DNA of 64,000 bases from JBMORL01 sp049322335 (GCA_049322335.1 JBMORL010000102.1:1-64000); one strand, 5' to 3'; counted from the stretch's first letter, positions 33,543 through 42,293 are shown. The notes: generated by a model not told the origin, from the sequence alone. Made by a program: numbers and translations.

Positions 33543-34253
33543 TTGTTCTTATTTCGCTATAAAACTCCTGAAGACAAAAAATTAGCCCGATACATCCGTT
33601 CGCAATTCGGACTTTCACCGAAAAATATTTCTCTTTTCAAACAGGCGTTTCTGCATAAGTCCACGCTCCGTGATACGGCTTCTGCCATTGAAAAAAGCAA
33701 CGAACGCCTGGAATTTTTAGGTGATGCAGTGCTGGATATTGTAATGGCTGATTTCCTCTATAAAAAGTTTCCCAATGAACACGAAGGGTTCCTCACCCAG
33801 ATGCGCTCGAAAGTGGTGAAAAGGGAAACACTGAACCGGCTGGGAGAAATTTTTAAGATGGATGAATGGGTAAAGTACAATCAATATGGAGACAACAATC
33901 CCAAAGCGTTATTGGGAAATACTTTCGAAGCAGTGATGGGAGCCATTTATCTTGACTGCGGGTTTGAAAAAGCACAAAAAATCATTCTTGAAAAAGTCGT
34001 GAGGCCGCATCTTGACATGGAGCAGATCAGGCAACAGGATACGGATTACAAAAGCAGGATCATCATCTGGTGCCAGCGTGAAAAAAAGAAAATTGATTTT
34101 TTACTGGTGAAGGAAGAAATGAACGGCACCGAAATGAAATATGAAATTCATCTGGCCATTGACGGAGAAGTAAAATCAAAAGGTATGGCTAAAACAAAAA
34201 AAGAGGCTGAACAATTGGCTGCCCGGCAGGCACTGGAAAAAATATCAGAATAG
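33543..34253 (+). CDS. rnc: Ribonuclease III
   Basis: Double-strand-specific endonuclease that processes rRNA precursors and structured mRNAs. The 236-residue protein has the signature NERLEFLGDAVLDIV near residue 53, a second acidic cluster (NTFEAVMGAIYLD), and a C-terminal double-stranded RNA-binding domain ending AKTKKEAEQLAARQAL. Translation appears to begin at a TTG two bases after fabF; no in-frame ATG exists before the conserved N-terminal helix. The last nine bases overlap the convergent gene. Confidence 0.95.
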   Translation: MFLFRYKTPEDKKLARYIRSQFGLSPKNISLFKQAFLHKSTLRDTASAIEKSNERLEFLGDAVLDIVMADFLYKKFPNEHEGFLTQMRSKVVKRETLNRLGEIFKMDEWVKYNQYGDNNPKALLGNTFEAVMGAIYLDCGFEKAQKIILEKVVRPHLDMEQIRQQDTDYKSRIIIWCQREKKKIDFLLVKEEMNGTEMKYEIHLAIDGEVKSKGMAKTKKEAEQLAARQALEKISE

Positions 34254-34964
34254 ATTAAACGAAACCCCTGCAGAAAAAACAGTAATCTGTTCTCCTTTTC
34301 CCTGTTCAAATAAAGGAGTAAGAGAATAAAACCCCGTAAGCGACCAGCGGTTGATGCCTGCGTGAATGGTGGGGCCCAGGCGCAGATGCTCTATTCCTTT
34401 CATGTCATACACTTTAAATTTGGAATCGTTGTCGATGGTTTTGGTGTGGTTGTTAAACAGGTAGCCGAACTTAAACCCCGGATAGAGGTAAACGATATTT
34501 TTTTTATTGGTTCTCCACCGCAACTGAAAAGCTCCGTCAAAATAATGCATCGCCAGCTGGTGTCGTTTGTATTCGTAGGAAGGATCGAAAGGAACCAGTG
34601 TGGTAAATTCCTTCATTGTGGACATATCAATCGTGGTAGTAACAGCCGCATTGTTATAAAAGTGATACGAGCTCCAACCGAAACCAACAGCCAGCGAAAA
34701 AGTATTTTTTGTATTGGGAAATTCAATAAAACGAAACGCATCAAAACCGTATGACCAGGGTTCAGCTTTCACTCCTGCCGGTACATCCAGCCAGTTGACG
34801 TGTTGTATATTGAACATATACCGATGCATCCGCTGAGGTGCGTCAGGATCTTTCGGGGGTAAAAATCCCATATAATTCTCTTCCACCGAAATCTGCGAAT
34901 ACCCGAATGACGTTATAAAACAAAACAACCCGGCAGAAAAAATCCGCAGGCAACCGAAAAGCAA
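34245..34964 (-). CDS. Hypothetical secreted protein, likely outer-membrane beta-barrel
   Basis: Product of 239 residues, family not identified. A hydrophobic leader (about residues 6-22, ending FGYSQ) is followed by alternating polar and aromatic strands such as FSLAVGFGWSSYHFYN and WSLTGFYSLTPLF. The chain ends in Phe (AGVSFNLF), the usual signal for outer-membrane barrel insertion. The start is uncertain: no ATG precedes the leader, and the TTG at 34964 is the most likely. Its end overlaps rnc by nine bases in convergent orientation. Confidence 0.6.
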   Translation of the reverse strand: MLFGCLRIFSAGLFCFITSFGYSQISVEENYMGFLPPKDPDAPQRMHRYMFNIQHVNWLDVPAGVKAEPWSYGFDAFRFIEFPNTKNTFSLAVGFGWSSYHFYNNAAVTTTIDMSTMKEFTTLVPFDPSYEYKRHQLAMHYFDGAFQLRWRTNKKNIVYLYPGFKFGYLFNNHTKTIDNDSKFKVYDMKGIEHLRLGPTIHAGINRWSLTGFYSLTPLFEQGKGEQITVFSAGVSFNLF

Positions 34965-35009
34965 AGTATTTGTAATGGGTTTCAGAGAAAGCGAAGATAG
35001 TTAATAGTC

Positions 35010-35069
35010 GTTGGTCATTGGTCAGCGTGGGCAGATTTTTCTTTCCCCACAGACTAATGACCACTAACC
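35010..35069. repeat. Imperfect inverted repeat between two minus-strand genes
   Basis: The left arm around TTGGTCATTGG (35011-35031) is imperfectly complementary to the right arm containing TAATGACCACTAA (35045-35068), with CGTGGG and CCCCAC near the loop. It lies just after the 35073 gene stop. The word GGTCATTGG also recurs at 62330. Confidence 0.45.
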
Positions 35070-35072
35070 CAT

Positions 35073-35987
35073 CTACCACCCCGTTTTAAACAACCATCTT
35101 GCTCCTTTTTGGGTGGTGGAAGGATGTTTGGCGTGATAGGCATCTCCGGCAGCTATGCGAATCTCGTTATCTGTTTTCATCATTACCCAGGCATTAATCA
35201 CTCCTTCCAGCACATAAGCTTCGGGGGCGAGTAAACCGGAAGTAGTCACCAGCGGATAGCCACCGCACTGGGGCAGGTGTTCATTCATGGTAAAAAAGGT
35301 ATGCGAATAACAGGCAATAATTACAGCATCCCGTGCCAGGGTATCGATGCTGGTGTAGGCGCGAACCGAGTCGTCCATTAATCCGTCATGGCCGTTAAAC
35401 ACCAGCATATCGGCATCCGAGTAAAATGGAATTTCCACACCGGTATTCAGCAGCAATTTTTCTTTTTTCCTTCCCGAAAGCGACAAAAAATAATCATGCA
35501 GGCTTTCGTCCATGCGATCGCCACGGTAAGCATCGGCAACAAGATAAACGTGGGCGCCATTGGAGAATTTTTTGTTGAACACCACGCGCTCAAGCACATC
35601 TTCATGTGGATCCGTTACCGATTGTAAAAGCTTCCAGTCGGTTTTTAGTTTGAAATAGGATTTTACACCGTATCCTGCTCCCCAATATAGATTGGTTTTT
35701 AAATTCATTCCGTCTCCCAGTTGTGCGTTTACGGGAACAATACCCTGGTTTTCGTTATCGCACAGCGGAACAAAAGCATGAACCACCAAAGGAGTCTTGT
35801 TTTTTATTTTCTCTGAAAGCCTTTTCACAATTTCATTCCTGCTTTCGGCTTTAAAGGGAATACCGGGATCGGGAACAAACGAATCTTTTTTCAGGGTATT
35901 TTCCGCTTTGTATTCTCCCACCGAAGAAGAGCAATAAGCCAGCATAAGCAGGGGAAGGGTGCAACCTATAATCAGTAGCTTTTTCAT
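35073..35987 (-). CDS. Lipoprotein with caspase/gingipain-like (clan CD) His/Cys pattern
   Basis: Predicted lipoprotein of 304 residues, family unknown to me. The ATG at 35987 starts MKKLLIIGCTLPLLMLAYC, a signal with lipobox LAYC. A hydrophobic strand then a His occurs in ADMLVFNGHDG (near residue 200), and a hydrophobic strand then Ala-Cys in DAVIIACYSH (near residue 228). This two-strand His...Ala-Cys order is the signature of clan CD cysteine peptidases (caspases, gingipains, legumains), although the usual His-Gly is His-Asp-Gly here. Whether it is a peptidase is inference. The gene stands alone on its strand, with a hairpin after its end. Confidence 0.6.
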   Translation of the reverse strand: MKKLLIIGCTLPLLMLAYCSSSVGEYKAENTLKKDSFVPDPGIPFKAESRNEIVKRLSEKIKNKTPLVVHAFVPLCDNENQGIVPVNAQLGDGMNLKTNLYWGAGYGVKSYFKLKTDWKLLQSVTDPHEDVLERVVFNKKFSNGAHVYLVADAYRGDRMDESLHDYFLSLSGRKKEKLLLNTGVEIPFYSDADMLVFNGHDGLMDDSVRAYTSIDTLARDAVIIACYSHTFFTMNEHLPQCGGYPLVTTSGLLAPEAYVLEGVINAWVMMKTDNEIRIAAGDAYHAKHPSTTQKGARWLFKTGW

Positions 35988-36102
35988 ATTCTCTTTATAC
36001 ACCCTGATAGTGCAAAGGGTTCAGCAAATAGAATAAAATTACAGGCAAAAAAGAACAAAAATTATTTTTCGCTGCAGGCAACTGAATATCCGTTGCAAAA
36101 AA

Positions 36103-36133
36103 TTTGCAGAATTCGCTATTATTTCTATATTTA
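36103..36133 (+). promoter_or_regulatory. Promoter for the 36156 gene
   Basis: TTTG (36103-36106), a 19-base spacer and TATATTTA (36126-36133; 7/8 of TAnnTTTG). The ATG follows 22 bases later. Confidence 0.6.
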
Positions 36134-36155
36134 ACTCTCACCAAAAACCACAACT

Positions 36156-36860
36156 ATGGACATGACACAAATGGCTCCCTTTATCGGCATCGGTGTAGTA
36201 GTGCTGATGGCGATTATTATTGTTCCCCTTGTTTTGCGCAAGACAAGAAAAAAACAAAACGATGCACAGAACTTTTTTCCCGAACTCGCCCAAAAAACCG
36301 GGCTGCGTGTTGATTATGATAAATTGGTTGGAAATTACAAGGGATACGATGTGAGTTTGCAATACAAGGTGAATATCAATGCCATGTCGGCCTACAAGCT
36401 GGTAAGTTCCGGAAAATCTAACGTATACGGGACTAATGCAGTTTACCCGCAGATACACGTCCAGGTGAAAAGAAACGGAGAACGTTTTCCTGCTATTGCC
36501 ATTTACGACAAACCGGGAATGTTCATGTACACCAGCCAGTGGATACAGGATCTGTTTACAGGAAAACATCCCGATTATCCCAAAATGAATGTAGATGGCG
36601 ATCAATTGAAAAAGGGAGTGGATTTGTATGGTGTTGACGAATCGGCCGCGCATCAACTGATGTCATCGGCTGAATTGAAAAACCTGTTATCCACCTGGAA
36701 ATATACCGACATTCGCCTGGAAGGAGACACCTGTAAACTTACGCTTGATAACAACAGTGTGGCAGCAGGAATTGGCATTCAGAAAATGTATACGCACGAT
36801 TTTGCGATACAGGCTTTGGATATTGCTGTGGCTGCAGCCAGCGCGGTAGTTAAGAATTAA
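36156..36860 (+). CDS. Hypothetical protein with N-terminal membrane helix
   Basis: Product of 234 residues, not recognised. One hydrophobic helix (about residues 8-27) with basic residues after it suggests a membrane-anchored protein whose bulk is cytoplasmic. The remainder is mixed alpha/beta and has no Cys- or His-based catalytic pattern I can see. It has its own promoter and no close partner on the same strand. Confidence 0.65.
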   Translation: MDMTQMAPFIGIGVVVLMAIIIVPLVLRKTRKKQNDAQNFFPELAQKTGLRVDYDKLVGNYKGYDVSLQYKVNINAMSAYKLVSSGKSNVYGTNAVYPQIHVQVKRNGERFPAIAIYDKPGMFMYTSQWIQDLFTGKHPDYPKMNVDGDQLKKGVDLYGVDESAAHQLMSSAELKNLLSTWKYTDIRLEGDTCKLTLDNNSVAAGIGIQKMYTHDFAIQALDIAVAAASAVVKN

Positions 36861-36903
36861 TCTAAAATTTTTTAGAAAATATTACCCATAATGAGCGGGA
36901 AAC

Positions 36904-37893
36904 TCAAGCCAGTGCCCCATTAAATTTTTCCTTTATCTCCTCCAGCACCGCAAACAGGTTATCAGAATTCATATCTGTCACCAGTTTCATCCGGTAATCT
37001 TTAAAATGCGGAATGTTGCGGAAATAATTCCCGTAATGTCTGCGCATTTCCACCACGCCTTCATGCGGACCTTTCCATTGCAATGACATACGCAAATGCT
37101 CGCTTGCAGCTTCCACGCGTTGAGCAATGGTGGGTTGCGGCAATTCGGTTCCCGTTAGCATATAGTGCTTTATTTCGTTAAAGATCCAGGGATAGCCGAT
37201 ACTTGCCCGTCCTATCATCACACCATCCACACCGTATTTGTTTTTCATCTCCAGCGTTTTTTGCGGTGAGTCCACATCACCATTTCCAAACACAGGGATT
37301 TTCATCCGCGGGTTGTTTTTTACTTCGCCAATTAAAGTCCAGTCGGCATCACCTTTATACATCTGCGAGCGTGTGCGTCCATGAATGCTTATGGCTTTTA
37401 TTCCGATGTCCTGCAAACGTTCGGCTACTTCCACCACATATTTTGAATTATCGTCCCACCCGAGCCGTGTTTTTACTGTCACCGGTTTTTTCACTGCTTT
37501 CACTACCGCTTCGGTAAGCCGCACCATTTTCGGAATGTTTTTTAAAATTCCTGCACCGGCATCTTTGCACACTACTTTTTTTACCGGGCAGCCGAAATTG
37601 ATGTCGATGATATCGGGATTGGCTGCTTCACAAATTTCTGCGGCTTTCATCATGGGTTCCATTTCTCCGCCAAATATCTGGATGCCAATGGGACGTTCGT
37701 ATTCGAAAATATCGAGTTTTTTTTTGCTTTTCAGTGCATCACGTATCAACCCTTCAGAGGAAATGAATTCGGTGAACATCAGGTCGGCACCATGTTTTTT
37801 GCAAAGCGCGCGAAAAGGCGGATCACTCACATCTTCCATGGGCGCCAGCAAAAGGGGAAATTCTCCCAGTTCTATATTTTCTATCTTTGCCAC
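36904..37893 (-). CDS. dusB: tRNA-dihydrouridine synthase B
   Basis: FMN enzyme that reduces uridine to dihydrouridine in tRNA. The chosen GTG at 37893 gives 329 residues, the normal length, and begins MAKIENIELGEF as relatives do. Motifs are LLLAPMEDVSDPPFR near residue 12, DINFGCPVKKVVCKDAGAG with the catalytic Cys region near residue 100, and the FMN-phosphate loop VMIGRASIGYPW. The frame stays open farther upstream, but a perfect -7 promoter box sits six bases before this GTG, so upstream starts are unlikely. Confidence 0.94.
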   Translation of the reverse strand: MAKIENIELGEFPLLLAPMEDVSDPPFRALCKKHGADLMFTEFISSEGLIRDALKSKKKLDIFEYERPIGIQIFGGEMEPMMKAAEICEAANPDIIDINFGCPVKKVVCKDAGAGILKNIPKMVRLTEAVVKAVKKPVTVKTRLGWDDNSKYVVEVAERLQDIGIKAISIHGRTRSQMYKGDADWTLIGEVKNNPRMKIPVFGNGDVDSPQKTLEMKNKYGVDGVMIGRASIGYPWIFNEIKHYMLTGTELPQPTIAQRVEAASEHLRMSLQWKGPHEGVVEMRRHYGNYFRNIPHFKDYRMKLVTDMNSDNLFAVLEEIKEKFNGALA

Positions 37894-37899
37894 GAAATA

Positions 37900-37907
37900 C
37901 AAAGGTA
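37900..37907 (-). promoter_or_regulatory. -7 promoter box of dusB, start-proximal
   Basis: TACCTTTG on the minus strand, a perfect TAnnTTTG match, with six bases to the GTG start. The transcript would have almost no leader. No TTTG is found at the -33 position. Confidence 0.6.
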
Positions 37908-37941
37908 TTAAATAGTAGATAAACCGGTTTTTGGGAGGAAA

Positions 37942-38853
37942 ATGATTAAAAAGCCATACCTGAAAGATTCTCATCCTGCCATGCAGTTACTGGCGTTGTC
38001 CGGTATTATGCTTGCTTCTGCATTTGTTTTCAGCCTGGTGGCCATGCTTGTACTTCGCCCGTTTTTTGGAATAGATATTTCACGTGAAGGCGCTTTTGAA
38101 GATCTCTCCGACACAAACGTATTGAATGCTTTCCGTACGTTTCAGTTTATACAGGTGGGATTCGGTTTTTTCCTGGTTCCGTCACTGGTATTTTCAAAAC
38201 TGATGTCGTGGCCCGAAGAAAATTTTCTTCGCACCAATACGAAACCCGCAACCGGTCTTTTTCTTATCACGGCAGTTATTGCTGTGGTAAGCATTCCTTT
38301 TATCAATTATCTGGTGTATGTAAATTCTCTGTTCACTCCCGCTGACTGGGCACCTACAGCAGAGCAGCTGGAAGAAGCGGATATCCTTAGCACAGCGTCA
38401 GGAATCCCTTCATTGTTATTTATACTTTTTGCATTTGCTTTGGTGCCGGCAGTCAGCGAAGAATTTTTTTTCAGGGCGGTTTTGATGCGGATGTTTTTTC
38501 GTTCTTCACGCAGCATGAGTTATTCCATCGTATTCAGCGCATTGATTTTTTCATTCATGCATTTTCAACCGCACTATTTTATTCCCATGATGTTGATGGG
38601 AATTTTACTTGGTTATGTGTTTTACAGAACGGGAAATATCTGGTATTCCGTGTCGCTTCATTTTTTAAATAATGCACTGGCTGTCATTTTTACTTTTCTT
38701 TCAGCTTCCGGCCGGGCAGATAAAAATATTTTATCGGTGGGCAGCGGAGAAGATGAAGTAATAATAAGAACCGTTAGTATGATCCTGAGCGGAGCTTTAA
38801 TTTTCTTTCTTTATAAAAAAACCAAAGGGAGAGAAATGAAAAACCTGTATTAA
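37942..38853 (+). CDS. CPBP-family intramembrane metalloprotease (CAAX protease-like)
   Basis: Membrane protein of 303 residues with about eight hydrophobic helices. The Abi/CPBP motifs are present: EEFFFRAVLMRMFF (the EExxxR motif, near residue 173), FSFMHFQPHYF with a His, and SLHFLNNALAV with His and Asn. Members are Rce1-like intramembrane proteases; in bacteria some act in bacteriocin immunity or signalling, but the substrate is unknown. It is divergent from dusB. Its end faces the ExbD operon. Confidence 0.88.
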   Translation: MIKKPYLKDSHPAMQLLALSGIMLASAFVFSLVAMLVLRPFFGIDISREGAFEDLSDTNVLNAFRTFQFIQVGFGFFLVPSLVFSKLMSWPEENFLRTNTKPATGLFLITAVIAVVSIPFINYLVYVNSLFTPADWAPTAEQLEEADILSTASGIPSLLFILFAFALVPAVSEEFFFRAVLMRMFFRSSRSMSYSIVFSALIFSFMHFQPHYFIPMMLMGILLGYVFYRTGNIWYSVSLHFLNNALAVIFTFLSASGRADKNILSVGSGEDEVIIRTVSMILSGALIFFLYKKTKGREMKNLY

Positions 38854-38890
38854 GGCGTCTCAACACGTTATTTTTGTTTCGGCTTATGTC

Positions 38891-39361
38891 CTACCTTTCT
38901 TTTTTCCTGTGCGTAGAATAATTTATTTTCAACGCATCCGCTTCACGCAATTCATGTTTTACCCGGGTAACAATTCCCATATCAGCTTCTTCATCCACTT
39001 TCAGTGAAAAAGTAAGATAGGGCTGATCTTCCTGCGGATGTTGGTCAACAAGCATTTTTACCATGGGTTTCACTTCAGTTGCGCTTTTCAGCAATTGCCC
39101 GTTGATCTGTACGCGGTAATTGTCGCCATACTTTTTTTCGTCAAGTGGTTTGCCGATATAGATATATTCCACCAGCGATTTGTTTTCGAGTTGCGTAATA
39201 GCGGACGCATCGGGTGTTTTTATTTCTATGTCAAGCAGGTGTTCGCGCATTACGGTGGTGACCATAAAAAAGAACAACACCATAAAAACCACATCAGGAA
39301 GCGAAGCGGTGGAGATGGCGGGAGCAGAATTTTTTCCTCCCTTCATTTTCATTGTTTTCAT
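38891..39361 (-). CDS. ExbD/TolR-type biopolymer transport protein (paralogue 2)
   Basis: Inner-membrane energy-coupling protein of 156 residues that with ExbB powers TonB-dependent outer-membrane uptake. One helix near residues 22-42 contains the functional Asp in SLPDVVFMVLFFFMVTTVM. It closely resembles the gene at 39504-39983 through most of its length: both share STASLPDVVFMVLFFFMVTT and MGIVTRVKHELRE. This indicates a tandem duplication. A stretch of 142 bases separates the two. It is last in the five-gene operon. Confidence 0.9.
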   Translation of the reverse strand: MKTMKMKGGKNSAPAISTASLPDVVFMVLFFFMVTTVMREHLLDIEIKTPDASAITQLENKSLVEYIYIGKPLDEKKYGDNYRVQINGQLLKSATEVKPMVKMLVDQHPQEDQPYLTFSLKVDEEADMGIVTRVKHELREADALKINYSTHRKKER

Positions 39362-39503
39362 ATTTATCAGTTTTTGTGTAAAGCCATACCGGTTCAGTTT
39401 TTCTGAACATACATTGGCAAACTTTTTTACTGATAACGGATTTTCTCCTTAAATCCGGTGGAACAAATTCCCCTGGCGGGAAGAAAGAAAAAAAGTGAAC
39501 CTT

Positions 39504-39983
39504 TTACTGGTTCACTTTTACGGTTTTTTTGCCGGTAGAATAACTGATCTTTAAAGCATCTACTTCGCGTAATTCATGTTTTACGCGGGTAACAATTCCC
39601 ATTTCTGTTTTCTCATCTACTTTCAGGGAAACAGTTATATAAGGCCGTTCGGTTTCATCTCTTTTTAATTGTTTGGCAGCAATCAGCGGCCCCACCTGTG
39701 AAGCAGAGTTGATGATCTGGTCATCAATCTGAATACGCTCACCTGTTCCGTGTTTTTCGGGCGTGATGGATTTCCCGATATAGATATAATCCACCAGCGA
39801 TTTCTTTTCCAGTTTGGAGATGGCATCTGCTTCGGGACGGTTTACATCCAGCTCAAGATTGGTTTCGCGCATCACGGTAGTAACCATGAAAAAAAACAGT
39901 ACCATGAACACCACATCCGGAAGGGAAGCGGTAGAGATTCCCGGTGCTGATTTTCCGCCATCGTCTTTTTTAAACTTTGACAT
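39504..39983 (-). CDS. ExbD/TolR-type biopolymer transport protein (paralogue 1)
   Basis: Second small ExbD of 159 residues. The N-terminal membrane helix carries the same LPDVVFMVLFFFM with the proton-path Asp, followed by a periplasmic domain. It starts three bases after the larger ExbD stops. The close match to the next gene shows a recent or conserved duplication. Having several ExbD genes with one ExbB is common in Bacteroidota, which depend on many SusC-type TonB receptors. Confidence 0.9.
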   Translation of the reverse strand: MSKFKKDDGGKSAPGISTASLPDVVFMVLFFFMVTTVMRETNLELDVNRPEADAISKLEKKSLVDYIYIGKSITPEKHGTGERIQIDDQIINSASQVGPLIAAKQLKRDETERPYITVSLKVDEKTEMGIVTRVKHELREVDALKISYSTGKKTVKVNQ

Positions 39984-39986
39984 ATT

Positions 39987-40724
39987 CTAGTAGGTTGGAA
40001 TGTTATTGGGTTCCTGTTCTGCAATTCTTGATGGCACAATAGCACGAATCACTTTCAGTTTTGGCTGATCAGCTTCGATGCTGGGGTTCCAGTCGGTATA
40101 ATTTTCCTTATAAATCTGTTGCGACCACTTATTGCGCAAGTCGTTCATAGCACCTTGCAGCTGATCGAGTACAGCGATATAGGTTTTGTAGGATGTACCA
40201 TTATCATTTCGCAACGAAATAATAGAAAGTTTGGGCAATGTTTTAAACGGCCCGGCCAGTTTTACGGCTTCCAGTTTACTGCTCCAGTCTTCAATATCTG
40301 CCTCAATAAATGGAATAGCTTTAGCTACCGAATCGGTTCCTTTGAGATTGTTCAGCTGAGCTTTAAGGCTGTCCAGTTTGTATTGTGCGATTTTCTCCGT
40401 CACAGTAACCATCTCCGGGAGATTGGATTTGTCTTGTGGATTTTCAAGAAACTCCTTGGTCATATCCTTAAGATCTCCGATCTGTACCCATTCGTTTTCC
40501 ACCAGCAACTGGTCGTCTGCGTTAACGAGAATTTCGAACACGTTGCGTTCTTTCATTTCCACTTTAAACATTTCAGCAACTTCAGGCGGAACTTTTTGGG
40601 GAAGCATTTGGGGAATACCTTCATCGGTATCCATGGTAGTTGTCATAAGGAAGTAAATCAGGATAAGGAAAGCGATGTCGGCCATCGATCCTGCATTGAT
40701 TTCTTCTACCTTTCTTCTGGCCAT
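39987..40724 (-). CDS. ExbD-like protein with enlarged periplasmic domain
   Basis: Larger ExbD relative of 245 residues. The helix near residues 14-32 has the functional Asp in MADIAFLILIYFLMTTTMD. The periplasmic part is about twice the usual size and contains a helical insertion with several Lys/Glu/Leu-rich segments (about residues 100-170). It sits between the 40726 gene and the two small ExbD genes, with one-to-three-base gaps, so all belong to one operon. Confidence 0.87.
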   Translation of the reverse strand: MARRKVEEINAGSMADIAFLILIYFLMTTTMDTDEGIPQMLPQKVPPEVAEMFKVEMKERNVFEILVNADDQLLVENEWVQIGDLKDMTKEFLENPQDKSNLPEMVTVTEKIAQYKLDSLKAQLNNLKGTDSVAKAIPFIEADIEDWSSKLEAVKLAGPFKTLPKLSIISLRNDNGTSYKTYIAVLDQLQGAMNDLRNKWSQQIYKENYTDWNPSIEADQPKLKVIRAIVPSRIAEQEPNNIPTY

Positions 40725-40725
40725 A

Positions 40726-41202
40726 TTATTTTGTGAATCGCTTGATTAAACCTGAAATTTCTCCGAATAAAATAGCCAGAATAGATCCTGCACCGAAAAA
40801 GTACATGGCGATGATTCCGGCATCACTCCATTTCACGTTGGAAGGAGTAAACAGGGCTGCGCTGGATTTAAATTTCCACGCTTCGAGCACTTCATCGCTG
40901 GCCATGGAGTAACTGATAATACAAATGATAAAAAATACACCTATTCCAATAAGGAAAGGGATGGATTTTTTAAAATTCAGGGCCACCATCAGAATGCCTG
41001 AGGCGAAAGCCACGACCACACAAATGATCATCAGCCAGAAGGTGAAAGTAAGTGCAGCGCCTATTTCAGCTTCTGCATGAATTTTATTCCCGGCCGCATC
41101 CACTCCTTTGCCTCCTGCAATGATTATACACAGGACAAGTCCTATGATACTGACAAGAGCTGAAGTGATTTTAAGGACGGTTTGTACTGTTGCGTCTTTC
41201 AT
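40726..41202 (-). CDS. Hypothetical membrane protein in the ExbB/ExbD operon
   Basis: Product of 158 residues with four hydrophobic helices (about 9-29, 49-71, 77-97 and 130-150). No known motif. It is placed between exbB and the large exbD, 18 bases after exbB and one base before exbD. Genes like this are often found in the same operon in Bacteroidota, so it may be an accessory part of the energy-transducing complex; this is inference. Confidence 0.7.
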   Translation of the reverse strand: MKDATVQTVLKITSALVSIIGLVLCIIIAGGKGVDAAGNKIHAEAEIGAALTFTFWLMIICVVVAFASGILMVALNFKKSIPFLIGIGVFFIICIISYSMASDEVLEAWKFKSSAALFTPSNVKWSDAGIIAMYFFGAGSILAILFGEISGLIKRFTK

Positions 41203-41220
41203 AATAAATAAATCTGTTTA

Positions 41221-42042
41221 TTATTTTTCAAAAACCCTGTGCTTAAGCATGGTGTCCATAATTTCAATAGAACCATTTTCCATATCATTTACAAGCGTGT
41301 CGATTTTTGAAAGGATATAGTTATAAAACAGCTGAAGGATCATAGCTACGATAAGACCTCCAACGGTAGTGATAAGAGCCACTTTCATACCCGCTGCTAC
41401 AACGTCAGGGGCAAGTGATTTGGCTTTTTCGATCGCAGCAAAAGCCTGGATCATACCTACCACCGTTCCAAGGAACCCGAGCATGGGAGCAAGAGCGATA
41501 AAGAGAGCGATCCAGGTAAGTCCTTTTTCCAGCAGGTTATTTTGAACGCTTCCGTAGTTTACAATAGCTTTTTCTGCCATATCTACTCCTTCAGAAGAAC
41601 GATCGAGTGCCTGGTAGAAGATGGAAGCTACCGGCCCGCGGGTGTTACGGCAAACTTCTTTGGCTGCATTTACACCACCTGAAGCAAGTGCTGCTTCAAC
41701 TTTTTGTACGAGTTTCTCAACATTGGTAGTGGCCAGGTTAAGATATAGTACGCGTTCGATACAAAGAGCCAATCCTAAAATCAAACACACCAATACGGGA
41801 GCCATCCAGAAAGGGTCACCCTCAATGAATTGCTCTTTGATAGTTTGATGAAGGGAAACATCGGCAGCCGCTTCATCTTTTTTGGTTTTATCATCATCTT
41901 TTTTTGGTTCTTCTTTTGCTGGTTCTGCAGGGGCAGGTTGTTCGGTTGCAGCAGAACCAGTGTCGGCTTGTGCCAAAACAACGTTATTCGCTCCGAAGAA
42001 GAGCATTCCTGATAAGGTAAGTAGTGAGAGTAGCTTTTTCAT
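41221..42042 (-). CDS. exbB: ExbB/TolQ/MotA-family proton channel with signal-like N-terminus
   Basis: Proton channel subunit of 273 residues that energises TonB together with ExbD. The N-terminus is a signal-peptide-like helix (residues 1-24), followed by an Ala/Pro/Lys-rich acidic linker. Three core helices come next; the last two, around ALFIALAPMLGFLGTVVGMIQAF and MKVALITTVGGLIVAMIL, are conserved in ExbB. The extra helix and linker are longer than in E. coli ExbB. It leads the operon and has an upstream TAAATTTG box. Confidence 0.92.
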   Translation of the reverse strand: MKKLLSLLTLSGMLFFGANNVVLAQADTGSAATEQPAPAEPAKEEPKKDDDKTKKDEAAADVSLHQTIKEQFIEGDPFWMAPVLVCLILGLALCIERVLYLNLATTNVEKLVQKVEAALASGGVNAAKEVCRNTRGPVASIFYQALDRSSEGVDMAEKAIVNYGSVQNNLLEKGLTWIALFIALAPMLGFLGTVVGMIQAFAAIEKAKSLAPDVVAAGMKVALITTVGGLIVAMILQLFYNYILSKIDTLVNDMENGSIEIMDTMLKHRVFEK

Positions 42043-42100
42043 GTTTTTATTGATTAGTGTTCAAACTTTACTTATGTTGTTTTTATTGTTTACGGTTTTT

Positions 42101-42108
42101 CAAATTTA
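42101..42108 (-). promoter_or_regulatory. -7 promoter box of the exbB operon
   Basis: TAAATTTG on the minus strand is a full TAnnTTTG match, giving a leader of about 55 bases before the exbB ATG. Confidence 0.45.
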
Positions 42109-42205
42109 GTTTCCGGTTGTTTTTTTTAGGAAAATGGTGAACAATAACAACAAAGGCAGGAAGGAAAGAAAACTCAAATTCTCTTCCCCCGCTTCTAAAA
42201 CGAAG

Positions 42206-42293
42206 CGGAGAGAGAGGGATTCGAACCCTCGTTACGCTTTTGGCGTAAACACACTTTCCAGGCGTGCTCCTTCAACCACTCGGACACCTCTCC
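42206..42293 (-). tRNA. tRNA-Ser (anticodon GGA)
   Basis: On the minus strand the 5' acceptor arm GGAGAGG pairs with TCTCTCC at the 3' end (last pair G-T). The T arm is GAGGG-TTCGAAT-CCCTC. The anticodon stem CACGC/GTGTG holds the loop CTGGAAA with anticodon GGA, which reads UCC and UCU. A long variable arm (TTTACGCCAAAAGCGTAA) marks a class II serine tRNA. The discriminator is G, and CCA is not encoded. Confidence 0.96.

Noticed and set aside
38077..38090. Possible third parS (TTTCACGTGAA core) inside the CPBP protease gene
   Set aside because: The outer bases needed for parS (GTT and AAC arms) do not match: it reads ATTTCACGTGAAGG. It is also within a coding region.
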